A DNA stretch of 64,000 nt, from positions 310,001-374,000 of the forward strand of contig JAPZSB010000005.1 in assembly GCA_027531565.1 (NCBI GenBank), given 5' to 3'. Below the pieces are notes generated by a model. The model searched no databases. It had not been told where the DNA came from and was given only the letters and a program-made list of their open reading frames with translations. Below, in pieces: positions 26,139 to 35,020 of this stretch. The stretch comes from Beijerinckiaceae bacterium. GTDB lineage: Bacteria > Pseudomonadota > Alphaproteobacteria > Rhizobiales > Beijerinckiaceae. Numbering within the stretch: position 1 is the first letter of the stretch; each line of letters starts with the position of its first letter. The position numbers were made by a program, and so were the translations under genes.

Positions 26139-27014
26139 TCACTCGAAACGCTGGATGCGCTCGCCGAACAGGCCGCGCGGTCGGAAGAGAAGGACGAGAA
26201 GCATCATCAGATAGATGACGGCTGTTGCGAATTGCGGATAGCCAAGACCGATCGTCGCGCCCTTGACGACGCCGACCAGCAGGGCCGCCGCCACGACGCC
26301 CCAGAACGAGCCGAGGCCGCCGATCACCACCACCACGAAGGCCGGCGTGATGATTTCCTGGCCCATGGCCGGGTGGATCGAATAGATCGGGGCCAGCAGA
26401 ACACCGGCAAGCCCGGCCAGTCCGATGCCGATGGCCGCCACCGCCATCATGTAAGGTGGCAGGGCGATGCCGAGCGCGCCGACCATGTCCGGGTTCTGCA
26501 CGCCGGCCCGGACAACCCGCCCGAAGGCGGTGCGGTTCAGCAGGAACCAGAGCGCAAGCACGCAGGTCGCCGCGATCAGGATCAGGGTGCCGCGATAACG
26601 CGAATAGATGAAATCCCCGAGGAAGATCTGCCCGCGAAGCCAGCTCGGGATCGAGTAGGAGAGGGGTGGCGCGCCAAAGATCATGCGCAACATCTGTTCC
26701 GCCACCATGGCGAGGCCGAAGGTCAGCAGCAACGACAGGATCGGATCGGACCGATAGAAACGCTGGAAAAGCAGCCTTTCCACCAGCACGCCGAGAATGG
26801 CGACGAGCCCCGGCACGACAAACATCGCCCCGCCGAAGCCGATATGCGGCCCGAGCAGCACGGTGAGGTAGGCGCCGATCGCATAGAACGCGCCATGGGC
26901 CAGGTTGACGATCCCGCCGAGCGAGAAGATCAGCGACAGGCCGAGCGCGATCAGCAGGTAATAGACGCCGTCGAGCAGGCCATTGGCGATCTGCTGGAGA
27001 AAGAGCGTGGACAA
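26139..27014 (-). CDS. Branched-chain-type ABC transporter permease (LivH-like)
   Basis: 291 residues, about eight membrane helices, with the LivH start LLDGVYYLLIALGLSLIFSLGG, then NLAHGAFYAIGAY and the C-terminal GGLGSFWGVVAAALLVG conserved in the family. It pairs with the LivM part of the fusion protein encoded next on the same strand to form the translocation pore. The family imports branched-chain amino acids but also urea, aromatic acids, betaines and other compounds. A palindromic extragenic element lies between it and the binding-protein gene upstream. Operon position favours a substrate of the dehydrogenase/BKACE pair. Confidence 0.92.
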   Translation of the reverse strand: MSTLFLQQIANGLLDGVYYLLIALGLSLIFSLGGIVNLAHGAFYAIGAYLTVLLGPHIGFGGAMFVVPGLVAILGVLVERLLFQRFYRSDPILSLLLTFGLAMVAEQMLRMIFGAPPLSYSIPSWLRGQIFLGDFIYSRYRGTLILIAATCVLALWFLLNRTAFGRVVRAGVQNPDMVGALGIALPPYMMAVAAIGIGLAGLAGVLLAPIYSIHPAMGQEIITPAFVVVVIGGLGSFWGVVAAALLVGVVKGATIGLGYPQFATAVIYLMMLLVLLFRPRGLFGERIQRFE

Positions 27015-27044
27015 AGGCAGGCTCCCCGGAGGCGAGGCAGAATG

Positions 27045-27125
27045 TCATCCCCGGCCGGGCCGCTTCCCGCCGGGGGAGAGCATTCCGGAGGAGGAACCGG
27101 CGGAACCCGACCGCCGGGGATGACC
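27045..27125. repeat. Palindromic extragenic element between livK and livH
   Basis: Perfect 12-bp terminal inverted repeats GTCATCCCCGGC (27045-27056) and its complement (27114-27125) enclose a GC-rich 57-bp interior with further short inversions. It resembles the GTCATCCC-type REP elements common in intergenic regions of alphaproteobacteria. I noticed no second copy in this window. Confidence 0.65.
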
Positions 27126-27147
27126 TTGAGCGAGTTACGGTCTGGCC

Positions 27148-28395
27148 TCAGGCCATCTTGCACTCGTTTTCTTCAGCCGTCGTGGCGATGATCTCGAGGC
27201 TTTCATTCGCCGCCGGCACGGCCGGCGACGAGGTGAAGATGTCCCACTGGTTCTTCGCCGAGGCGCCAACCGCCTGCACGGTGTACATTTCGTGCATCAT
27301 CTGGTGATCGGACTTCCGGAAATAGCCTTCGCGGGTCTTCATCACGTCGAACTTCGCGCCCTTTTCCCAATGCTCGATGATCTTCATCGAATCCGTCGAT
27401 TTGATCTCGTTCATGGTCTGGGCGAAAATCTTGACCGCGAGGTAATCACCCCAGGCCTGGTTTTCCGGCGGCTTCTTGTACTTGGCCGTGAAGGCCTGGA
27501 CGAACTTCTTGCTGTTCGGCGTGTCGATCAGGTGATGCCAGACGACCGGCCAGGTGCCCCCGAAATTGTCCTTGCCGGCCGCCCAGGCGAGGGCTGTATC
27601 GAAGCCGAACCCGGCGACCGGGAAAGTCAGCCCGAATTCCGAATATTGCTTCAGGAAGTTTGTGATCTGGTTGCCTGCGAGGTTGGAGATCACGAGATCG
27701 GGCTTGGCATTCCGGATCTCGATCAGCAGGGCCGAGAAGTCGGTCAGGTCGGTCGGGACGAGCTTGTCCGCGGCGAACTGGCCGCCATTGGCCTCCATGA
27801 AGCGCTTGGCCACCTTGAGCAGGTCATGTCCGAACGCGTAATCGGCGGTCAGCGAGAACCATTTCTTGCCCTTGACCAGCCCCTGCTGCATGAGCGACCG
27901 CCCACAGGTTTTCACATACATCGAGTTCTGGCTCTCGACGTGGAACATGAATTTGTTGCAATTCGCGCCGCGAAGGGCATCCGAATTGCCCCCGGTATTG
28001 ACGTAGAGAGTCTTCGTGCGGGCTGCTACCTGCGCGATGGTCAGGCAGGAAGCCGAGGAAATCTCGCCGATGATACAGGCAACCTTGTCGCGCTCGATCA
28101 TGCGCTCGGCCTTGGTCGAGGCCGTCTGCGGATTGACCGAATCCTCCTTGAGGATTTCGAGCTTGCGACCCATCACGCCACCGGCGGCATTGATCTCCTC
28201 GACGGCGAGGTCGGCCGCCATCACGGCGAATTCGCCCAGCGGGCCGAGAAAGCCCGTGCGCGGGGTGAGGTGGCCGAAACGCAGCACATCGGACTGCGCC
28301 CGCGAGATGGCCGGCATGCCGATCGTGCCCGCAAGGGCAGTGGCACCGGCCGCCTTGATCAGGCTGCGACGGGACGGACGAATGAATTCGCTCAT
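27148..28395 (-). CDS. Branched-chain-type ABC transporter substrate-binding protein (LivK-like)
   Basis: 415 residues from the ATG at 28395 (GGAG, 7-bp spacing). The open frame continues to 28539 but only this start has a ribosome site. A twin-arginine-type signal RPSRRSLIKAAGATALAGT precedes a type-I periplasmic binding fold of the Peripla_BP_6 family, with LRFGHLTPRTGFLGPLGEF and KDNFGGTWPVVWHHL. It captures the substrate for the LivH/LivMGF transporter. First gene of livK-livH-livMGF-dehydrogenase-BKACE. Family ligands range from amino acids to amides and aromatic acids; no specific one can be assigned. Confidence 0.9.
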   Translation of the reverse strand: MSEFIRPSRRSLIKAAGATALAGTIGMPAISRAQSDVLRFGHLTPRTGFLGPLGEFAVMAADLAVEEINAAGGVMGRKLEILKEDSVNPQTASTKAERMIERDKVACIIGEISSASCLTIAQVAARTKTLYVNTGGNSDALRGANCNKFMFHVESQNSMYVKTCGRSLMQQGLVKGKKWFSLTADYAFGHDLLKVAKRFMEANGGQFAADKLVPTDLTDFSALLIEIRNAKPDLVISNLAGNQITNFLKQYSEFGLTFPVAGFGFDTALAWAAGKDNFGGTWPVVWHHLIDTPNSKKFVQAFTAKYKKPPENQAWGDYLAVKIFAQTMNEIKSTDSMKIIEHWEKGAKFDVMKTREGYFRKSDHQMMHEMYTVQAVGASAKNQWDIFTSSPAVPAANESLEIIATTAEENECKMA

Positions 28396-28465
28396 GGCAT
28401 GTCTCCGTTTGACGTTTCTCTTCCCCGCGGTCGGCCCATTTTTTCGTCGAAGGCCTTGCCGCAAT

Positions 28466-28477
28466 CTGTGATCACAG
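28466..28477. promoter_or_regulatory. CTGTGATCACAG palindrome, candidate GntR operator
   Basis: A perfect 12-bp palindrome in the 130-bp divergent gap between livK and gntR. FadR-type GntR proteins bind short palindromes of this kind, and the position would let it control both operons. It also resembles a CRP half-site pair without the central spacer, so the assignment is tentative. Confidence 0.45.
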
Positions 28478-28525
28478 TTAGCTTCCCCTAATCGACTGGC
28501 TTTGTCCAGAGACTGGCGCACAAAA

Positions 28526-29227
28526 ATGTTGGAACGCATTCCCGCCTATACCGACGCGATGCTCGACGAGACGGGCACCCTGTCCGACCGCGTCTACCGG
28601 CATCTGGCAGACCGGCTGATCGCCGGGCGGTTCGCACCGGGTGACAAGCTCTCCCTGCGTGCCGTGTCCGAAGCCCTTGGCCTTTCGATCATGCCGGTCC
28701 GGGAAGCGGTGTCGCGGCTGGCGGCCGAGGGCGCGCTCGAGGTCGCGCCGAAAAAGGCCGTCACGGTTCCCTTGATGCGCGCCGGCCAGTTCCGCGACAT
28801 TACGCAGGTCCGGGTCGAGATCGAGGGGTTTGCCGCTGCCTTGGCCTGTCAGGCGGTGACGCCGGAAAGCCTCGCCGGCATCGAGGCCCGGGAGCGGGAA
28901 TTCCGCGAACTCAGCGAATTGCCGAAGGCCGATCTTGCGCAGGCGGTTGCAGCCAACCAGGCCTTCCACTTCGCCGTGTACCGGGCCGCCGGCTCGGCAG
29001 AACTGCTCGCCATCATCGAACGCCTCTGGCTGCGCGTCGGGCCGATCATCAATCTCGACCTGCGCGAGAACCCCGAGCGTCTTCGTCTCGGCGGGGCCGT
29101 GCAGGCGCATCGGGCCTGTCTCGCGGCGATCCGCGAGAACCGGCCGGCCGCCGCGCGTGAGGCGATCGCCGCCGATATCAGCGGGGCGTCGGCGTTCATC
29201 CTGTCACGCCAGCGGCTGCTGGACTGA
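28526..29227 (+). CDS. GntR-family regulator, FadR/FCD subfamily
   Basis: 233 residues from the ATG at 28526; an in-frame TTG at 28502 is possible. The N-terminal winged helix contains RLIAGRFAPGDKLSLRAVSEA and IMPVREAVSRLAAEGAL, the standard GntR recognition unit. The C-terminal all-helical FCD domain carries the metal/ligand histidines (NQAFHFAVYRAAG, later AHRACLAAI). It is divergent from the livK catabolic operon and precedes an SDR gene by 27 bp. It probably represses the liv-dehydrogenase-BKACE operon until the substrate or a metabolite binds. Confidence 0.88.
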   Translation: MLERIPAYTDAMLDETGTLSDRVYRHLADRLIAGRFAPGDKLSLRAVSEALGLSIMPVREAVSRLAAEGALEVAPKKAVTVPLMRAGQFRDITQVRVEIEGFAAALACQAVTPESLAGIEAREREFRELSELPKADLAQAVAANQAFHFAVYRAAGSAELLAIIERLWLRVGPIINLDLRENPERLRLGGAVQAHRACLAAIRENRPAAAREAIAADISGASAFILSRQRLLD

Positions 29228-29254
29228 AAACCTGTCGGGGATTGGGGAACCGGA

Positions 29255-30031
29255 ATGGATATGCAGATCGAGGGGCTCCGGGTGCTTGTGACGGCCGGGG
29301 CGGGCGGGATCGGGCTGGAGGTTGCGCGGGCCTTCGTCAGGGAGGGCGCGCGCGTCTACGTCTGCGATGTCGACCCGCAGGCCCTTGCAGCCCTAGCGAA
29401 AACGGATCCGGCCCTCGGCGCCACCCTCTGCGACGTGGCCGATCGGGCGCAGGTTGCCGCCCTGTTCGAAAAGGCCGTGGCCTTTCTCGGCGGGCTCGAT
29501 GTGCTGGTCAACAATGCCGGCATCGCCGGCCCGACCGCGCGCGTCGAGGAAGTTACGCCCGAGGACTGGGACCGCTGCATCAATGTCTGCCTGACATCGC
29601 AATACAATTGCGCCCGGTTGGCCATCCCGCTGCTGCGCCAGAGCCGGAACGCCTCGATCATCAACCTGTCCTCGGCGGCCGGGAAGAACGGGTTCGCCAT
29701 GCGATCGCCCTATGCGGCGGCAAAATGGGGCGTGATCGGCTTCACCAAGTCGCTTGCCATCGAGCTTGGGGAAGACGGTATCCGCGTCAATGCCATCCTG
29801 CCCGGCCTCGTCGCCGGGGACCGCATCCGCCGCGTCCTGGAAGCCAAGGCGCAGCAATATGGCCGGAGCTTCAAGGAGGTGGAGGCGCAGGCCTTCGCCT
29901 ATGCCTCGATCAAGGAATACATCCTGCCGCAGCAGCTGGCTGACCAGATGGTGTTCCTCGCTTCGCCGCGCGGCCGGACGATTTCCGGCCAGGCCATCTC
30001 CATCGATGGCGACACGAAGATGCTGATGTGA
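29255..30031 (+). CDS. Short-chain dehydrogenase/reductase
   Basis: 258 residues. The cofactor motif VTAGAGGIGLEVARAF (about residues 11-26) replaces the usual TGxxxGIG by TAGAGGIG, NNAGIAG follows, and the catalytic YAAAK is near residue 155. The acidic VCDVD after strand 2 suggests NAD(H). It lies 27 bp after the GntR gene and is divergent from the liv/dehydrogenase/BKACE operon, so it may act on the same compound family, for example as a first oxidation. Its 3' end is 3 bp from the convergent glpK stop. Substrate unknown. Confidence 0.85.
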   Translation: MDMQIEGLRVLVTAGAGGIGLEVARAFVREGARVYVCDVDPQALAALAKTDPALGATLCDVADRAQVAALFEKAVAFLGGLDVLVNNAGIAGPTARVEEVTPEDWDRCINVCLTSQYNCARLAIPLLRQSRNASIINLSSAAGKNGFAMRSPYAAAKWGVIGFTKSLAIELGEDGIRVNAILPGLVAGDRIRRVLEAKAQQYGRSFKEVEAQAFAYASIKEYILPQQLADQMVFLASPRGRTISGQAISIDGDTKMLM

Positions 30032-30034
30032 CGC

Positions 30035-31522
30035 TCAGGCCGAGAGCGTGCGCCGGATGGCATCCTTCCAGCCGGCATAGCGCGCATCGGCATCGCTGGC
30101 TGCCATCGCCGGGGCGAAACGCGTATCGCGCTCCCAGAGCCGGGCAAACTCGGCCGGCTCCGGCGCGAGGCCGGCACTGAGGCCAGCGAGATAGGCGGCC
30201 CCGAGCGCGGTCGTTTCCATGATCGTCGGCCGGTCGACCGGGGCCTGCAGGATATCGGCCAGGAACTGCATCGCATAGGACGAGGCGGTCATGCCGCCAT
30301 CGACGCGCAGGACAGTCTCGAACGGGCTGCCCCAGTCGCGCCGCATGGCCTCGATCAGGTCCCGCGTCTGGTAGCCGACGCTCTCCAGCGCCGCCCGGCA
30401 AAGCTCCTTGCGCGTCGTGCCGCGCGTCAGCCCGTACAGCGCGCCGCGGGCATCCGCATCCCAATAGGGCGCGCCGAGCCCGACAAAGGCCGGCACGAGA
30501 AAGACATTCTGCGCCGGGTCGGCCTGCTCGGCGAGGGCCCCGGCCTCTGCCGACGCAGCAATGATCCCGAGCCCGTCGCGCAGCCATTGCACGGCGGCGC
30601 CAGCCACGAAGATCGCACCCTCCAGGGCGTAGGTCCGCTGGCCACGGATCTGGTAGGCGAGGGTGGTGAGCAGCCGGTTGGTCGAGAAGACCGGGGTGTC
30701 ACCGGTATTCATCACCGCGAAGCAGCCGGTCCCGTAAGTCGATTTCATCATGCCCGGCTGGAAACAGGCCTGACCGATCGTCGCGGCCTGCTGGTCACCG
30801 GCCACACCGCGTATGGCAACGGCGCCGCCAAGCCAATCCGGCAGCGTGGTGCCGAAATCATCGGCGCTGTTGCGCACCTCCGGCAGCAGCGCCATCGGAA
30901 CATTCAGCCGCTCGCACAATTCGGCGTCCCAGGCGCCGCTCTGGATATCGTAGAGCAGGGTACGCGAGGCATTTGTGGCATCGGTGGCATGCACGGCGCC
31001 CCCGGTCAGGCGCCAGATCAGGAACGTGTCGACAGTTCCGAAGGCCAGCTCGCCCCTTTCGGCGCGGGCGCGCGCACCGGGAACCCGGTCAAGAATCCAC
31101 GCAATCTTGGTGCCCGAGAAATAGGGGTCGAGCAGCAGGCCGGTCTTGCGGCTGAAGAATCCTTCATGACCGCCGTCGCGCAGCCGGGCGCAGATCTCGG
31201 AGGTCCGGCGGTCCTGCCAGACAATGGCATTGTGGATTGGCTTGCCGCTCTTCCGGTCCCAGATCAGCGTTGTCTCGCGCTGGTTGGTGATGCCGATCGC
31301 GGCAATATCCGCAGCGCCGAGCCCGGCCTTGGCGACCGCGCCGCGCAAGGTGGCAAGGCTGGTGGCCCAGATATCCTCCGGGTCATGCTCCACCCAACCC
31401 GAAGCCGGGTAATGCTGCGGGAATTCCTTCTGGTCCATGGCGACCAGCCGGAAATCGCCGGTGAAAACCAGCGCGCGGCTCGACGTGGTGCCCTGGTCCA
31501 TCGCGATGAAATGCGTGCTCAT
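30035..31522 (-). CDS. glpK: Glycerol kinase
   Basis: 495 residues from the ATG at 31522, which overlaps the glpD stop as ATGA. FGGY-kinase signatures are clear: [14 protein letters not shown] at the N-terminus, the glycerol-kinase segment [12 protein letters not shown], and [16 protein letters not shown] in the second domain. It phosphorylates glycerol with ATP to sn-glycerol 3-phosphate, the substrate of the co-transcribed GlpD. No glpF facilitator or glpR regulator is in the window. Standard length and motifs, so the call is firm. Confidence 0.96.
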   Translation of the reverse strand: MSTHFIAMDQGTTSSRALVFTGDFRLVAMDQKEFPQHYPASGWVEHDPEDIWATSLATLRGAVAKAGLGAADIAAIGITNQRETTLIWDRKSGKPIHNAIVWQDRRTSEICARLRDGGHEGFFSRKTGLLLDPYFSGTKIAWILDRVPGARARAERGELAFGTVDTFLIWRLTGGAVHATDATNASRTLLYDIQSGAWDAELCERLNVPMALLPEVRNSADDFGTTLPDWLGGAVAIRGVAGDQQAATIGQACFQPGMMKSTYGTGCFAVMNTGDTPVFSTNRLLTTLAYQIRGQRTYALEGAIFVAGAAVQWLRDGLGIIAASAEAGALAEQADPAQNVFLVPAFVGLGAPYWDADARGALYGLTRGTTRKELCRAALESVGYQTRDLIEAMRRDWGSPFETVLRVDGGMTASSYAMQFLADILQAPVDRPTIMETTALGAAYLAGLSAGLAPEPAEFARLWERDTRFAPAMAASDADARYAGWKDAIRRTLSA

Positions 31523-33036
31523 ACGAGGCTCTCCGCGTCCAGCAAGGCCGGCAGCGCGGCCGCAACCGCCCCGGCCAGCGCCGCGCCGCCATGCAGGCCC
31601 AGCTTGGTGCGCCGCCAGAGCACATCCTCGGGCGTACGCGCCCATTCCTCGCGGACGAGATACCGCACTTCCGCCAGCCGCAAGCCGTTACCGAGATCAG
31701 GGCCGAGATCGTCGAGGCCCGTCGCCTGACCCAGCACCCGCCGGACGCGCGTGCCGTAGAGCCGCACAAGCCGCTCCATCTCGGCTTCCGGCACAAACGG
31801 ATACTCTGTCAGCAGGGCTCGTTTCAGAGCGCGTCGGTCGCGGTCGGGAAAATCGCCGCCGGGCAGGACAGCGCCATGCGTCCAGTCTCCGCCCATCTGC
31901 GGGAAGGCGGCGGCGATCCGCTCCATCGCTTCTTCGGCGAGGCGGCGATACGTGGTGATCTTGCCGCCATAGATCGACAGGAGCGAGGCCTGCCCGGCCG
32001 GCTGGTCGAGATCGAGCACGTAATCCCGCGTTGCCGCCTTGGCTTCCGTCGCCCCGTCATCATAGAGCGGGCGGACGCCGGAAAACGACCAGACGACGTC
32101 ATCGGCGGTCAACTGCCGGCTGAACTGCGCATTGGCGAGCGCCAGCAGGTAGTCGATCTCCTCCACTGTTGCCCGGACGGCGGCGGGATCACCGGAATAG
32201 TCACGATCCGTCGTGCCGATCAGCGTGAACTCGCCCTCGTAGGGGATGGCGAACACGATCCGCCCGTCGCTGTTCTGGAAAATGTAGCAGCGATCATGCT
32301 CGTAGAGCTTCCGCACGACGATATGCGAACCCTGGACAAGGCGCGTCTTCGCCCTGCCGCTCAGCCCGAGGGTGCCCTGGAGGACATCCGCAACCCAAGG
32401 ACCGGCAGCATTGACCAGCACCCTGGCCCGCACGCGCCTTTCGCCACGGAAATCGTCGCTCTTCACCGTGAGGAGCCAGTGGTCGCTCTCGCGCACGGCA
32501 GAAACAGCTCGGCTGCGCGTCTCGATCATCGCGCCGCGCTCGGCGGCATCGAGCGCGTTGGCAACGACGAGGCGGGAATCATCCACCCGGCAATCGGAAT
32601 ATTCGAACCCCATGCGGAACAGGCCCGGCTTCAGCGGCTGGCCGGCAACATGGCTCGACAGATCGATCACCCGCGTCGAGGGCAGGAGCTTCCGGCCGCC
32701 GAGATGATCGTAGAGGAACAGGCCCAGCCGCAGCAGCCAGGCCGGCCGCAACCCGCGATGATGGGGCAGCACGAACCGCAGCGGCCCGATCAGATGCGGG
32801 GCCATGGTCCAGAGCGTCTCGCGCTCGATCAGCGCCTCCCGGACGAGGCGGAACGCGTAATACTCCAGATAGCGCAAACCGCCATGGATCAGTTTGGTCG
32901 ACCAGGAGGAGGTATGGCTCGCGAGATCGTCCTGCTCGCACAGATAGACAGCCAGCCCACGCCCGGCCGCATCGCGCGCGAGACCGGTGCCATTGATGCC
33001 GCCACCGATGATGGCCAGATCGACGACTCGTTCCAT
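31519..33036 (-). CDS. glpD: Aerobic glycerol-3-phosphate dehydrogenase
   Basis: 505 residues. The FAD-binding motif [20 protein letters not shown] opens the protein, followed by [16 protein letters not shown], the hallmark of GlpD. Later segments include [13 protein letters not shown] and the C-terminal domain [16 protein letters not shown] peripheral membrane flavoenzyme that oxidises glycerol 3-phosphate to dihydroxyacetone phosphate and passes electrons to quinone. It is translationally coupled to glpK. The 112-bp gap to dgoK on the other strand must hold divergent promoters; I see no convincing GlpR or DgoR site there. Confidence 0.96.
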   Translation of the reverse strand: MERVVDLAIIGGGINGTGLARDAAGRGLAVYLCEQDDLASHTSSWSTKLIHGGLRYLEYYAFRLVREALIERETLWTMAPHLIGPLRFVLPHHRGLRPAWLLRLGLFLYDHLGGRKLLPSTRVIDLSSHVAGQPLKPGLFRMGFEYSDCRVDDSRLVVANALDAAERGAMIETRSRAVSAVRESDHWLLTVKSDDFRGERRVRARVLVNAAGPWVADVLQGTLGLSGRAKTRLVQGSHIVVRKLYEHDRCYIFQNSDGRIVFAIPYEGEFTLIGTTDRDYSGDPAAVRATVEEIDYLLALANAQFSRQLTADDVVWSFSGVRPLYDDGATEAKAATRDYVLDLDQPAGQASLLSIYGGKITTYRRLAEEAMERIAAAFPQMGGDWTHGAVLPGGDFPDRDRRALKRALLTEYPFVPEAEMERLVRLYGTRVRRVLGQATGLDDLGPDLGNGLRLAEVRYLVREEWARTPEDVLWRRTKLGLHGGAALAGAVAAALPALLDAESLV

Positions 33037-33148
33037 GTGAGTTAGGTGCCTGCTCGCGCGCCGAAACGCAATCGGTCTGGTTGCGATTCCATCGCTTCAC
33101 GGGGGATTGGGAAACCGCTAGCCTCTTCGAAAGATGAGGGATTCTTCA

Positions 33149-34069
33149 ATGGCAGGCCGTGAGGCGATCATCTTGGACTGGGGAACCACCAATTTCCGGG
33201 CCTATCGATTCGATGCCGGGGGCGTTCTGGTCGCCGAACACCGTGCCGCAGCAGGGATCCTCTCCATTGAAAAAGGGCGCTTCGAGGCGAGTCTGGACCG
33301 GGAAATCGGGCCCTGGATCACGGCTGGCACCGAACTCTTCTTCTCCGGCATGATCACCAGCCGCAACGGCTGGGTCGAGACGCCCTATGCCGAAACACCG
33401 GCCAGCCTCGAAGCGCTTGCCACGGCCTCTGTCAGCCGTCGCCATGCCTCGGGCGCCTCCATGCGGTTCCTGCCCGGCGTGGCGATGCGGCACCCCGCGC
33501 CGGACGTGATGCGCGGCGAGGAGATCCAGGTCTTCGGCGCCTGCCTTCCGGAGGAAGACGCCGTCGTGGTCCTGCCGGGCACGCATTCCAAATGGGTCCG
33601 CCATCGAGAGGGGCGGATCGAGGCCTTCCACACCTTCATGACCGGGGAGGTCTTTGCCGCGCTGAAAGGCCACACGATCCTCGGCCGGCTGCTGCCGGAG
33701 GGCGCGGCCGGCGGGCCGGAAGCCTTCGCCGCTGGCGTCCGGCATATGCAGCACCATGCCGGGGCAGGGTTGCTCCATGCAGCCTTCTCGGCGCGAAGCA
33801 AGGTGCTCTTCAACGAGCTCGCCCCCACCGATATCGGGGAATATCTCTCCGGGATCGTGATCGGCGCCGAGATCGCCGGCGGTCTTGCGCTGGGCTGGGA
33901 TCCCGCCGCGATCCGGCTGGTCGGCGAACCGGCCCTTGCCGCGCGCTATGCCCAGGCGGCCCGTATTTTCGGGCTGGTCTCGGAGATCGCCCCGGCAGAC
34001 ACGACCGTCCGCGGCGTTCGACGCCTCGCCGCCCTGAAGGAGACCGCCCATGACGGCCGACGCTCTTGA
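33149..34069 (+). CDS. dgoK: 2-dehydro-3-deoxygalactonokinase
   Basis: 306 residues from the ATG at 33149 (GAGGG with 8-bp spacing). The N-terminal phosphate loop ILDWGTTNFRAYRFD and the segment VLPGTHSKWVRHREGRIEAFHTFMTGE identify DgoK. It phosphorylates 2-keto-3-deoxygalactonate at C6 in the galactonate (De Ley-Doudoroff) branch. It overlaps dgoA by 20 bp, so both are co-translated. The dehydratase, the galactose dehydrogenase and a regulator are not in the window. Confidence 0.93.
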   Translation: MAGREAIILDWGTTNFRAYRFDAGGVLVAEHRAAAGILSIEKGRFEASLDREIGPWITAGTELFFSGMITSRNGWVETPYAETPASLEALATASVSRRHASGASMRFLPGVAMRHPAPDVMRGEEIQVFGACLPEEDAVVVLPGTHSKWVRHREGRIEAFHTFMTGEVFAALKGHTILGRLLPEGAAGGPEAFAAGVRHMQHHAGAGLLHAAFSARSKVLFNELAPTDIGEYLSGIVIGAEIAGGLALGWDPAAIRLVGEPALAARYAQAARIFGLVSEIAPADTTVRGVRRLAALKETAHDGRRS

Positions 34070-34691
34070 AGCCCTGTTCCGCGAAACCCTTGCCGAAGCG
34101 CCGCTGATCGCAATCCTGCGCGGCATCCGGCCATCGGAGGTCGAGGCCGTCGGGGCCGTGCTGGTGGAAAGCGGCATCCGGCTGATCGAGGTGCCTTTGA
34201 ACTCGCCTGATCCGTTCAACTCCATCGCGAGGCTGGTCAAACGCTTCGGCGATTCCGCCCTGATCGGGGCGGGAACCGTTACCCAGCCTGACGACGTGCT
34301 TGAGCTGGCGGATATCGGCGCCAGTCTGGTCATCTCGCCCCATGCCGACCGTGCGGTGATCGAGGCCACCCGCCGGGCCGGCCTCGTCTCCCTGCCGGGC
34401 ATTGCAACGCCTTCGGAAGCCTTTTCGGCGATCGCGGCCGGAGCCCATGCGCTCAAGCTGTTCCCGATGGAAATGATCGGTGTTGCCGGCATGAAGGCGA
34501 TGAAGGCCGTTCTCCCGGCGGATATGCCGCTGATTGCCGTGGGCGGCGTCGGTCCGGCCAATATCGCCGGCTTCCGGGCGGCGGGCTGTGCCGGCTTCGG
34601 GCTCGGCTCCTCGCTGTACAGACCGGGCATGAACCCGGGCACGGTCCGTGAAGCGGCCCGGGACTGCCTCGCGGCACTCGCCGGCGGCTGA
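34050..34691 (+). CDS. dgoA: 2-dehydro-3-deoxy-6-phosphogalactonate aldolase
   Basis: 213 residues, a KDPG/KDPGal-type class I aldolase. AILRGIRPSEVEAVG near residue 22 holds the catalytic Glu region, LIGAGTVTQPDDV follows, and the Schiff-base lysine lies in HALKLFPMEMIG (about residue 135). It cleaves KDPGal to pyruvate and glyceraldehyde 3-phosphate. AAGGAG precedes the ATG inside the end of dgoK. The kinase partner makes the galactonate rather than gluconate isomer the likely substrate. Confidence 0.93.
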   Translation: MTADALEALFRETLAEAPLIAILRGIRPSEVEAVGAVLVESGIRLIEVPLNSPDPFNSIARLVKRFGDSALIGAGTVTQPDDVLELADIGASLVISPHADRAVIEATRRAGLVSLPGIATPSEAFSAIAAGAHALKLFPMEMIGVAGMKAMKAVLPADMPLIAVGGVGPANIAGFRAAGCAGFGLGSSLYRPGMNPGTVREAARDCLAALAGG

Positions 34692-34744
34692 ACCTGCGGC
34701 CGCGGCTCTTGCCGGGTCGGGGCGGATATGCGACACCCCGTGCA

Positions 34745-34915
34745 CGAGCAGTGCCTGCCGCAAGGGAGGTGAAACGGGAATGCGGTGAGGGCGGGGCCCG
34801 AAGCCGCGGCTGCCCCCGCAACTGTAGGCGGAGAGCCGACCCATCACCACTGGCCGCGCGCGGCTGGGAAGGCGGGAGCCGGCCTTGACCCGCAAGCCAG
34901 GAGACCGGCTGCTCG
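34745..34915 (+). promoter_or_regulatory. Cobalamin riboswitch (cob operon)
   Basis: Closing stem CGAGCAG (34745-34751) pairs with CTGCTCG (34909-34915). Inside are the conserved GAAACGGGAATGCGGTG, GCTGCCCCCGCAACTGTA and the B12 box AAGCCAGGAGACC. It leads the DUF1636-cobU-cobO-cobQ operon. The gap 34692-35020 holds this element and nothing else recognisable. Adenosylcobalamin binding should reduce expression. Confidence 0.96.
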
Positions 34916-35020
34916 GATAGGCTGCTGATGGGCGCAATCCGGCGGGGTGCACGGGCGGCGCAACCCTTGCGGGGCGAGAGTCCCGGCTGTCAGAGCTGGC
35001 CCTCGACAAGGCTGGCCGCC

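Noticed and set aside
25587-27191. 534-codon plus-strand frame opposite livM and livH
   Set aside because: Charged, repetitive composition mirroring hydrophobic helices on the other strand.
33065-33085. Weak inverted repeat CGCAA-N9-TTGCG between glpD and dgoK
   Set aside because: Only 5 bp per arm and no match to GlpR or other operators I know.
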